Shown piece by piece: positions 1 through 5,481 of a DNA stretch of 5,790 nucleotides; position 1 is the stretch's first letter; each line of letters starts with the position of its first letter. The notes below the pieces were generated by a model. That model was not told where the DNA came from, ran no database searches, and was given only the letters and a program-made list of their open reading frames with translations. A program made the position numbers and the translations under genes. This DNA is from Alphaproteobacteria bacterium MarineAlpha3_Bin3 (lineage in GTDB: Bacteria > Pseudomonadota > Alphaproteobacteria > Rhodospirillales > Casp-alpha2), in assembly GCA_002938075.1 (NCBI GenBank), contig PTLK01000133.1, forward strand, positions 1 through 5,790, written 5' to 3'.

Positions 1-350
1 TGCGCCACCGCGGACAGGAACGGCACAGTGGCATTGAAGTAGGACCAGAAGAAGGCGAAAAAGAACATCACCTCCGAGGCGATGAACAGCACCATGCCCA
101 TGCGCAGCCCGTGGCGGACCGTATCCGTGTGATCGACGCCGCCGCGCGCCTCGATGACGACGTCGCGCCACCACCGGTAGAACACCCAAAGCAGAATCAA
201 GACGCCCTGGACGAACAGCCAGATCGGCCCCCCCTGCATGGCCCAGATGGCCCCGAAGGCCGTGACCAGGGCCGCCAGCGAGCCTATAGCCGGCCATGGG
301 CTCGGCGCCACCATGTGATAGGGGTGGGATTTTGTTGTTTCACTGGCCAT
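1..350 (-). CDS. ctaE: Cytochrome c oxidase subunit III, N-terminal part (cut by window edge)
   Basis: This is the subunit III of the aa3-type cytochrome c oxidase, a membrane protein that packs against subunit I and stabilises it during turnover. Only the first 116 residues are in the window; the rest lies beyond position 1. The reading begins MASETTKSHPYHMVAPSPWP, and the HPYHxVxPSPWP block near residues 9-20 is a hallmark of the family. Three hydrophobic segments follow at about 21-38, 41-60 and 83-106. The third carries the conserved SEVMFFFAFFW block with the membrane glutamate at residue 93, preceded by the H-T-x-x-V-x-x-GLRxGM motif. The ATG at 350-348 is chosen because the family motif starts a few residues later; its ribosome site is weak (GAGACGGATC just upstream). 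It follows ctaG after a 39-nt spacer and is probably co-transcribed with it. The gene is open to the window edge, with no sign of damage. Confidence 0.95.
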   Translation of the reverse strand, partial: MASETTKSHPYHMVAPSPWPAIGSLAALVTAFGAIWAMQGGPIWLFVQGVLILLWVFYRWWRDVVIEARGGVDHTDTVRHGLRMGMVLFIASEVMFFFAFFWSYFNATVPFLSAVA

Positions 351-389
351 GATCCGTCTCTACTAACGCTTTGTCCCGCCGCCCCGCCG

Positions 390-1025
390 TCAGCCCTTGA
401 CCGGCGAGCCGGCAACGGGGACCGGGGCTGGGGCTGAGGCCTTAGCTTGTTGGGGTTTCTCGCCTTCCTTGCCGTCGCCGCCGGCGGCGGGGAAGAAGGT
501 ATACGACAGGGTAATGGTGGTCACGTCCTGGGTGTTGGGGTCGGTGAAGATCCCCGGATCGACGAAGAACCGCACCCCCATGGCCACTTCCTCGCCGGCG
601 GCCAGGTGCTGCTCGGTGAAGCAGAAACAGTCGATCTTGGAGAAATACTCGCCGGCCTTGAACGGCGTCACGTTGAAGGTCGCGGTGCCGGTAAGAGGCG
701 CGTCGGACAAGTTGGTGGCCCGGTAAAAGGCCAACGCCGGCTCGCCGGCCCGGACCGTGACCTGCGTCTTCTCGGGAAGGAAACGCCACGGCAGGGCCGG
801 GTTGGCGTTGGCGTCGAAGCGAACGGTGATGGTCCGGTCCGAGGGCGCGGCGGCCGGGGGCTGGGCGGCGATCTTCGGCGTGCCGCCGAAGCCGGTGACC
901 TGGCAGAACAGCTTGTACAAAGGCACCGCGGCGAAGGCCAGCCCGACCATGCCCCCGGCGACGGTAAACAGCACCATGGCGGTGAGGCGGTTTTTCTTGC
1001 GGTTGTCGGTGCGCATCGGGGCCAT
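390..1025 (-). CDS. ctaG: Cytochrome c oxidase assembly protein CtaG/Cox11 (CuB insertion)
   Basis: CtaG/Cox11 is a membrane-anchored copper chaperone that delivers copper to the CuB site of subunit I; its globular domain faces the periplasm. The 211-residue product has a short basic N-terminus (RTDNRKKNR), one membrane helix at about residues 15-35, then the family block VPLYKLFCQVTGFGGT with a conserved cysteine at 41. The copper-binding motif CFCF is at 133-136, followed by the typical FFVDP and TLSYTFFP blocks. The family domain ends near residue 179. The remaining 32 or so residues form a Gly/Lys/Ala/Pro-rich tail that looks disordered. The ATG at 1025-1023 is preferred: the frame can be extended eight codons to a TTG at 1049, but AGGA sits only one base before that TTG. 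A second ATG at 1016 is also possible. The gene follows ctaD after 37 nt, as expected for an oxidase assembly operon. Confidence 0.95.
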   Translation of the reverse strand: MAPMRTDNRKKNRLTAMVLFTVAGGMVGLAFAAVPLYKLFCQVTGFGGTPKIAAQPPAAAPSDRTITVRFDANANPALPWRFLPEKTQVTVRAGEPALAFYRATNLSDAPLTGTATFNVTPFKAGEYFSKIDCFCFTEQHLAAGEEVAMGVRFFVDPGIFTDPNTQDVTTITLSYTFFPAAGGDGKEGEKPQQAKASAPAPVPVAGSPVKG

Positions 1026-1051
1026 GGTCCGGTTCCGGTTGCTTATCAATT

Positions 1052-1072
1052 CCTATTCGGCCCTATTCGGCC
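1052..1072 (-). repeat. Tandem 10-bp duplication spanning the ctaD stop codon
   Basis: The minus strand reads GGCCGAATAGGGCCGAATAGG: two perfect head-to-tail copies of a 10-bp unit. The first copy holds the last ctaD codons and its TAG stop; the second lies in the spacer before ctaG. Translation of ctaD is unchanged by it; it only lengthens the ctaD-ctaG spacer. Confidence 0.85.
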
Positions 1073-2703
1073 GCCTGCTTGTCGGTCATGTCCGGCAGTT
1101 CTTCGAAGGTGTGGAAGGGGGCCGGGCTTTCGACCGTCCATTCCAGCGTCTTCGCCCCCTCGCCCCACGGATTGGCCGGCACTTTCTCGCCGGCGCTCAG
1201 CGTCCGCCAGACGATGAAGAAGAACAGCAGCGTCGAGGCCGTGGTGATGAAGGCGCCGATGGATGAGACGTAGTTCCAGCCGGCGTAATTGTCCGGGTAG
1301 TCGGGAATGCGCCTCGGCATCCCGGCCATGCCCGAGAAGTGCTGCGGGAAGAACAGCACGTTGACGCCGATGAAGAACGACCAGAAATGGATCCGGGCCA
1401 GGACCCGCGGGTACTGCCGGCCGCACATCTTGCCGATCCAGTAATAGAAGCCGGCGAACATTGCGAACACCCCCGCGATCGCCATCACGTAGTGGAAATG
1501 GGCGACGACGAAATAGGTGTCGTGGAAGGCGATGTCCATGCCGGCATTGGCCAGCGCCACGCCGGTGACCCCGCCCATGACGAACAGGAAGATGAACCCG
1601 CAGGCGAACATCATCGGCACGCGAAAACTGATCGACCCGCCCCACATAGTGGCCAGCCAACTGAAGATCTTGACCCCCGTGGGCACGGCGATGACCAGGG
1701 AGGCGGAAACGAAATAGGCCCGCGTGTCGGCGTCGAGGCCGGTGGTGTACATATGGTGCGCCCACACCGCGAAGCCGACGAAGCCGATGAACACCATGGC
1801 ATAGGCCATCCCTAAGTAGCCGAAGATCGGCTTGCGGGAAAAGGTCGAAACCACCTGGCTGACGATGCCGAAGCCGGGGAGGATGATGATGTAGACCTCC
1901 GGATGGCCGAAGAACCAGAAAATGTGCTGCCACAGGACCGGGTCGCCGCCGCCCGACGGCTCGAAGAAGGCGGTGCCAAAATTACGGTCGGTCAGCAGCA
2001 TCGTCAGTCCGCCGGCCAACACCGGCATGGCCATAAGCAACAGGAACGCCGTCACCAGGATCGACCAACAGAACAACGGCATGCGGTGGATGGTCATCCC
2101 CGGGGCGCGCATGTTGAAAATGGTGGTGATCATATTGATGGCGCCGAGGACCGACGACGCGCCGGCCAGATGCAGGCTGAGGATCCCCAAATCGACCGCC
2201 GGGCCGGGGTGGAATTCGGCGCTGGAAAGCGGCGGATAGACGGTCCAGCCGGTGCCCGGGCCGCCCTGGGTGAAGGCAGCGACCAACAACAGCACCAGGG
2301 CCGAGGCCAGCAGCCAGAAGCTGATGTTGTTCATGCGCGGGAAGGCCATGTCAGGCGCGCCGATCATTAACGGTACGAACCAGTTGCCGAAACCGCCCAT
2401 CATCGCCGGCATGACGACGAAGAACACCATGATGAAGGCGTGTCCGGTGACCAGGACGTTGTAGAACTGGAAATAGGCCGCCTCTTCGCCGGCCCCGAAA
2501 AGGTTGAACTGGATGCCCGGGTCCATCAGCTCGAGGCGGATCATGAACGACATGGCGCCGCCGACGAGAGCCCCAACCATCGACAGGACGATATACATCG
2601 TCCCGATGTCCTTGTGGTTGGTGGAAAAGAGCCACCGCCGCCATCCCGTCGGATGGTGGTCGTGGTCGTGGCCCCCTGGCGCCGCCGTTTCCTGGTCAGC
2701 CAT
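1063..2703 (-). CDS. ctaD: Cytochrome c oxidase subunit I, aa3 type (A1 family)
   Basis: This is the catalytic subunit of cytochrome c oxidase, which reduces O2 to water at the heme a3-CuB centre in the inner membrane and pumps protons. The product has 546 residues, normal for the family, and about 12 membrane helices. Visible ligands are His88 (TGHAF) and His404 for heme a, His402 for heme a3 (AHFHYVM), and His267, His316 and His317 for CuB. Tyr271 and Glu269 in GHPEVY mark an A1-type enzyme. Asp118 (GAPDMAFPRMNN) fits the D-channel entrance and Lys345 (PTGVK) the K channel. The N-terminus is His/Asp-rich (GGHDHDHHP), then STNHKDIGTMY; the C-terminus has the usual NPWGEGAKTLEW and SPAPFHTFEELP blocks. 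The ATG at 2703-2701 shares one base with the TGA stop of ctaC and has AGGGA six bases upstream. A TTG one codon earlier is rejected. All key residues are present, so the enzyme should be active. Confidence 0.98.
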   Translation of the reverse strand: MADQETAAPGGHDHDHHPTGWRRWLFSTNHKDIGTMYIVLSMVGALVGGAMSFMIRLELMDPGIQFNLFGAGEEAAYFQFYNVLVTGHAFIMVFFVVMPAMMGGFGNWFVPLMIGAPDMAFPRMNNISFWLLASALVLLLVAAFTQGGPGTGWTVYPPLSSAEFHPGPAVDLGILSLHLAGASSVLGAINMITTIFNMRAPGMTIHRMPLFCWSILVTAFLLLMAMPVLAGGLTMLLTDRNFGTAFFEPSGGGDPVLWQHIFWFFGHPEVYIIILPGFGIVSQVVSTFSRKPIFGYLGMAYAMVFIGFVGFAVWAHHMYTTGLDADTRAYFVSASLVIAVPTGVKIFSWLATMWGGSISFRVPMMFACGFIFLFVMGGVTGVALANAGMDIAFHDTYFVVAHFHYVMAIAGVFAMFAGFYYWIGKMCGRQYPRVLARIHFWSFFIGVNVLFFPQHFSGMAGMPRRIPDYPDNYAGWNYVSSIGAFITTASTLLFFFIVWRTLSAGEKVPANPWGEGAKTLEWTVESPAPFHTFEELPDMTDKQAAE

Positions 2704-3554
2704 CAATCATCCCTATCCCGGGCCCCTGCTTTGGCGACGCGAACCGGGGCCGGGCCGCCGGTGCGGGCGAATTCTTTATTCGCCGTTTCGACCCATTGGG
2801 CGAAATCGGCCTTGGAAACGGCCTTGATGTGGATGGGCATGAACCCGTGGTTGACGCCGCACAGTTCCGAACACATGCCGTAATAGTTGCCTTTCTTGTT
2901 GATGCGGACCCAGGTTTCGCTGATCCGCCCGGCCACCGTGTCCAGCTTCAGCCCCAGCGACGGCACGCCCCAGTTGTGGATCACGTCGGCCGACGTGAAC
3001 AGCAACCGGATGTTGGTTTCGGCCGGCAGGACGACCTCGTTGTCTACCGTCAACAGCCGCGGCTGGCCCGCTTTCAGTTCGTCGTCGGGGACGATGACGC
3101 TGTCGAACTCGAAGCCGCCGTGATCGGGATAGGTATAGGACCAGAACCACTGGTTGCCGGTGACTTTCAGGGTCATCTCGGTGTTTTCGACGCGGTCGGA
3201 ATAATACAGAAGCTTCAGCGACGGCACGGCAACGACGATCAGGATTAGCAGTGGCACCACGGTCCAGACGACTTCCAGCAACGTATTGTGGGTCGTCTTG
3301 GAGGGCACCGGGTTGGCCTTGGCGTTGAAGCGCACGATGATGTAGCACATCAGCCCCAGCACCAGGGCGACGATGGAAACCTCGATGACCAACACAAGGT
3401 TATGGAATTCGATGATTCGTTCCATGACCGGCGACCCGGCGGGCTGAAACCCCATCTGCCACGGCTCGGAACGTCCCCCGGCGAACGCGTTTCCGGTCGC
3501 GCCGAAAATCAACAACGCTGTCATCGGCGCAAGGGTAATCAGTCTCTGGATCAT
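2703..3554 (-). CDS. ctaC: Cytochrome c oxidase subunit II (CuA)
   Basis: Subunit II accepts electrons from cytochrome c at its binuclear CuA centre on the periplasmic side and passes them to heme a in subunit I. With the ATG at 3554-3552 the precursor has 283 residues. It begins with a signal peptide (basic MIQR, hydrophobic stretch, GNAFA before GG, cleavage likely after residue 25). Two membrane helices follow at about 51-73 and 92-113, with the family motifs SPVMERI, FHNLVLVIE and RFNAKANPVPSKTTHNTL. The aromatic patch GNQWFWSYTYP (134-144) is the electron-entry region. CuA ligands are all visible: His193, Cys228, Glu230, Cys232, His236 and Met239 (CSELCGVNHGFM). There is no fused cytochrome c domain. 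The frame is open 22 codons further, to a GTG at 3620 and an ATG at 3614. Those starts would bury the signal peptide behind a polar stretch and overlap the predicted promoter, so they are less likely. The chosen ATG has no strong ribosome site, so the exact start is not certain. Confidence 0.93.
   Translation of the reverse strand: MIQRLITLAPMTALLIFGATGNAFAGGRSEPWQMGFQPAGSPVMERIIEFHNLVLVIEVSIVALVLGLMCYIIVRFNAKANPVPSKTTHNTLLEVVWTVVPLLILIVVAVPSLKLLYYSDRVENTEMTLKVTGNQWFWSYTYPDHGGFEFDSVIVPDDELKAGQPRLLTVDNEVVLPAETNIRLLFTSADVIHNWGVPSLGLKLDTVAGRISETWVRINKKGNYYGMCSELCGVNHGFMPIHIKAVSKADFAQWVETANKEFARTGGPAPVRVAKAGARDRDD
2710..2714 (-). promoter_or_regulatory. Ribosome binding site of ctaD, inside the end of ctaC
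   Basis: AGGGA on the minus strand lies six bases before the ctaD ATG and within the last codons of ctaC. The ctaC stop TGA and the ctaD ATG overlap as TGATG. The arrangement suggests translational coupling of subunits II and I, and it fixes the ctaD start at 2703 rather than at the TTG one codon upstream. Confidence 0.7.
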
Positions 3555-3590
3555 CGACCGTATCAACGTAGTGCCGGTTGAGAATACACG

Positions 3591-3620
3591 ATTATGCCGC
3601 TTTCGGTCCGTCATTGTCAC
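3591..3620 (-). promoter_or_regulatory. Predicted sigma70-like promoter of the ctaC-ctaD-ctaG-ctaE operon
   Basis: On the minus strand GTGACA (3620-3615) and CATAAT (3596-3591) are separated by 18 bases. Each matches five of six positions of the sigma70 consensus TTGACA/TATAAT. A transcript would start around 3585-3584, about 30 bases before the ctaC ATG at 3554. The position, just upstream of the first gene of the aa3 cluster and after a gap wider than any other in the window, fits an operon promoter. It was found by eye in a GC-rich genome, where promoters often diverge from this consensus, so it remains a prediction. Confidence 0.45.
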
Positions 3621-3674
3621 GTCATCATGGCAGAGGCCGATGAGGGGCTATGAAAGGCGGCAACGAAGCGCTTG

Positions 3675-3701
3675 CGCGTCCCCTGCGACCGAGGAAACGC
3701 G
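3675..3701 (-). terminator. RNA hairpin between the two oxidase clusters, possible weak terminator
   Basis: The minus-strand RNA can fold into a 10-bp stem, CGCGTTTCCT with AGGGGACGCG, around the 7-nt loop CGGTCGC. Eight pairs are Watson-Crick and two are G-U. The two G-U pairs would be A-C mismatches in plus-strand RNA, so the stem favours the transcribed strand. It starts about 50 bases after the stop of the subunit IV gene and lies upstream of the predicted ctaC promoter, where the first operon would end. No run of U follows (CAAGCGCTTCG), so it is not a canonical intrinsic terminator. It could be an mRNA 3' end stabiliser or chance in GC-rich DNA. Confidence 0.3.
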
Positions 3702-3752
3702 ACGGGCGATCCCCCCGGCGTCCTACGGTCACGGAATGATGAAAGTGAGGAC

Positions 3753-4094
3753 TTAAGAGCCGCCCAGTCCGAGGAAATATATGCCCCGCGACAGGAGGGT
3801 GTTGTCGGCCTCGTGGGTCATCAGGAAGACAAACACCATCAACGCGATTGTCGGCAGGGCGATGGCATAAACCAGGGCCAGGCGCTCCCACAACATGTGC
3901 ATGAAGACGGCGATAATCAGCCCCGCTTTCAAGACCATGAACAAGAGGATCAAGGTCCACCGGAGGTAGCCCTCGAAGTGGAAGTAGTCGACGAGGTAAG
4001 AAAACGTGCTGAGAACGAACAGCAACACCCAGACCTGGATATAGATGCCGAGGGGATGTTGTTGGCCTTCTGCGTGTGCCTCTGCGTGTGCCAT
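3753..4094 (-). CDS. Cytochrome c oxidase subunit IV, prokaryotic small-subunit family
   Basis: This 113-residue protein has three membrane helices at about residues 17-38, 44-68 and 73-92. It fits the bacterial subunit IV family that includes CyoD of bo3 oxidase and the small subunits of caa3-type enzymes. The segment VLKAGLIIAVFMHMLWE in helix 2 carries the family's K-A-x-x-I-x-x-x-F-M-H pattern. The family has no redox cofactor and is thought to help assemble or stabilise the oxidase. The N-terminus is a His/Ala/Glu-rich cap, MAHAEAHAEGQQH, built from a tandem 12-bp repeat. The ATG at 4094-4092 has AGGG eight bases upstream, overlapping the stop of the preceding subunit III gene, with a 10-nt spacer. 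It is the last gene of the first oxidase cluster; about 200 bp separate it from ctaC. It probably belongs with the upstream oxidase and not with the aa3 cluster, judging by spacing and by the five-helix subunit III next to it. Confidence 0.88.
   Translation of the reverse strand: MAHAEAHAEGQQHPLGIYIQVWVLLFVLSTFSYLVDYFHFEGYLRWTLILLFMVLKAGLIIAVFMHMLWERLALVYAIALPTIALMVFVFLMTHEADNTLLSRGIYFLGLGGS
4068..4091 (-). repeat. Two tandem 12-bp units encoding AHAE-AHAE
   Basis: Directly after the start codon of the subunit IV gene, GCACACGCAGAG (4091-4080) is followed by GCACACGCAGAA (4079-4068), identical except for the last base. It encodes residues 2-9 of the protein. It looks like a small in-frame duplication by slippage in a polar N-terminal tail that should tolerate length change. 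Confidence 0.8.
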
Positions 4095-4104
4095 GTTTCA
4101 AGCC

Positions 4105-4821
4105 CTACCAAAGATAGAAGAATGCGAAGATGAAGACCCACACCAGATCGACGAAGTGCCAGTAAAGGCCCATGGTTTCGACGATTTCGTATCGGCCCTG
4201 GCGGCTGGTGAAAAATCCGCGCGTGCCCTTATCGAAATCGCCGCGCCATACCTTGCGGGCGATGATGATCAGGAAAATAACCCCCACCGACACATGAAAG
4301 CCGTGGAAGCCGGTAATCATGAAAAAGGTCGATCCGAACTGGGGAGCGCCGAAGGGGTTGAACCAGGGGCGGACGCCTTCTTCGACGATCAGCTTCGTCC
4401 ATTCGAACACCTGCATGCCGACGAACGACGCGCCGAACGCCGCCGTAATCAGCAACAGGATCGCGGTTTTGGCGCGGTCTTTCCGATAGCCGTAATTGAC
4501 GGCCAGGACCATGGTGCCGCTAGACGTGATCAGGATGAAGGTCATGATGGCGATCAGGATCAGGGGTATGGGCTCGCCGCCGAAACTCAACGCGAAAATC
4601 TCGCTCGAGTTGGGCCAGGGTATCGTCGTCGACATCCTGACCGTCATGTAGGAGAGCAGGAAACAACTGAAGATGAAGGTGTCGCTTAGGAGGAAGATCC
4701 ACATCATGGCCTTGCCCCAGGACACGTTCTTGAACGCCCGCTGGTCCGATGACCAGTCGGCGACGATGCTTTGCATGCCTTCGGGCTGAGCGGCGACTTG
4801 TCCTGTATTCGAATTCGTCAT
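4105..4821 (-). CDS. coxP: Heme-copper oxidase subunit III, five-helix CyoC-like type
   Basis: This 238-residue membrane protein is a subunit III of the first (alternative) oxidase. Five helices are visible at about 36-60, 84-108, 116-141, 164-188 and 216-237. It lacks the first two helices of the seven-helix CtaE type. The first helix carries WIFLLSDTFIFSCFLLSYM: Asp47 takes the place of the glutamate in the SEVMFF block of CtaE, as in the LMSD block of CyoC. Later blocks are VGMQVFEW (Glu140), TGFHGFHVSVG (His173, His176) and LYWHFVDLVWVFIF (His222). The ATG at 4821-4819 has AGAGGA ten bases upstream, overlapping the stop of the previous gene; the spacer is 17 nt. The frame stays open for over 370 bases upstream of this ATG, but that part is antisense-like shadow of the preceding gene. 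The symbol follows the Bradyrhizobium coxMNOP order and is tentative; the subunit III assignment is firm. Confidence 0.9.
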   Translation of the reverse strand: MTNSNTGQVAAQPEGMQSIVADWSSDQRAFKNVSWGKAMMWIFLLSDTFIFSCFLLSYMTVRMSTTIPWPNSSEIFALSFGGEPIPLILIAIMTFILITSSGTMVLAVNYGYRKDRAKTAILLLITAAFGASFVGMQVFEWTKLIVEEGVRPWFNPFGAPQFGSTFFMITGFHGFHVSVGVIFLIIIARKVWRGDFDKGTRGFFTSRQGRYEIVETMGLYWHFVDLVWVFIFAFFYLW

Positions 4822-4838
4822 CTGTTCTTGGTCCTCTT

Positions 4839-5456
4839 TTACGTCAACAACAGCAGGCCGAACAAAACAAGCCATACGACCAGTAAAAAATGCCAATAAA
4901 CGGCGCACAGCCCGACACTCATTCGCAATTGGGCCATATCGGCCTCGGCCTTGACCTTGGCGCTGGTCCTGAACCAGGCCACCAGGCCGCCCAACAGGTG
5001 CACCCCGTGCACCCCGGTCAACAGGTAGAAGAAACCGACGGCCGGGTTCGCCATATCGTAATAGCCCAAATCGACGAGAAGCTGCCACGCCCAGAGCTGA
5101 CCGGCGAGGAAGGCGAAGGAGGCCACGCCGGCGGTCAGAAGGCCGGTCTTGATGCCTTCTAAATCGCCGCGCTCGGCGTTGACCGACGCCCAATGAAAGC
5201 CGGCGCTGCTAATGATCAAAACCAGCGTGTTTAACCACAACACCCACGGCTCGGAGAGCGGGCGCCAGTCCGGGAACGTCATCCGTTCCACGTAGACGAC
5301 GAGAAACAGCGTGAACAGCACCGTGGCGACGGCCAGAAACACCCTCAGGCCGACATGCGGCGATTCCATGGAAGACGCCCTTTGCTCGGCCGGTTCTTCA
5401 CCTTCGCCCTCGACGGGCAGCCAGGGCTTTTCCATCAACAGTTGGAAGATACCCAC
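4839..5456 (-). CDS. coxO: Heme-copper oxidase subunit III family protein, second divergent copy
   Basis: This is a 205-residue membrane protein of the subunit III superfamily, lying directly after subunit I of the first oxidase. Helices are visible at about 36-56, 70-91, 102-125, 138-161 and 179-204. Family signatures are FYLLTGVHGVHLLGG (His150, His153) in helix 4 and YWHFLLVVWLVLF (His189) in helix 5. The carboxylate of the SE/SD block in helix 1 is not seen. The polar N-terminal 35 residues are Glu/Pro-rich. The start is a GTG at 5456-5454, supported by an AGGA nine bases upstream; the next in-frame ATG at 5435, seven codons later, has no ribosome site. The downstream neighbour is a second, different subunit III, so the two are probably paired parts of one enzyme, as CoxO and CoxP are in the alternative oxidase of Bradyrhizobium. 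The symbol is tentative and rests on gene order. Confidence 0.88.
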   Translation of the reverse strand: MGIFQLLMEKPWLPVEGEGEEPAEQRASSMESPHVGLRVFLAVATVLFTLFLVVYVERMTFPDWRPLSEPWVLWLNTLVLIISSAGFHWASVNAERGDLEGIKTGLLTAGVASFAFLAGQLWAWQLLVDLGYYDMANPAVGFFYLLTGVHGVHLLGGLVAWFRTSAKVKAEADMAQLRMSVGLCAVYWHFLLVVWLVLFGLLLLT

Positions 5457-5464
5457 GTCTCTTA

Positions 5465-5470
5465 TTCCTG
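5465..5470 (-). promoter_or_regulatory. Ribosome binding site that decides the GTG start of the first subunit III gene
   Basis: CAGGAA on the minus strand, with AGGA ending nine bases before the GTG at 5456, is the only purine-rich site near the possible starts. No such site precedes the ATG at 5435, so the GTG start is preferred. Confidence 0.55.
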
Positions 5471-5481
5471 TATCGGCTTAT

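Noticed and set aside
447..1217. 256-residue plus-strand open frame opposite ctaG and the end of ctaD
   Set aside because: It lies wholly antisense to two clear genes, has low-complexity Gly/Arg-rich content and no family motif; such frames are common opposite GC-rich genes.
1046..1933. 295-residue minus-strand open frame overlapping ctaD in another frame
   Set aside because: His/Arg-rich translation typical of an out-of-frame reading of ctaD, which itself is intact with all ligands.
3549..3566. Possible FNR/FixK box (TTGAT-N4-xxxxx) near the ctaC start
   Set aside because: Only the left half TTGAT fits; the right half reads TCGAT instead of ATCAA, and the site would lie downstream of the predicted transcript start.
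3702..3723. GACG...CGTC inverted repeat with a G-rich centre as a terminator
   Set aside because: Only four outer pairs form cleanly, the centre is mismatched and no U tract follows.
4045..4689. 214-residue plus-strand open frame opposite the second subunit III gene
   Set aside because: Antisense to a gene with strong family motifs; the translation is charged, repetitive and matches nothing recognisable.
4822..5193. Long N-terminal extension of the second subunit III gene to a start at 5193
   Set aside because: The extension overlaps the first subunit III gene out of frame, is Arg/Gly-rich without family similarity, and the ATG at 4821 has its own ribosome site.
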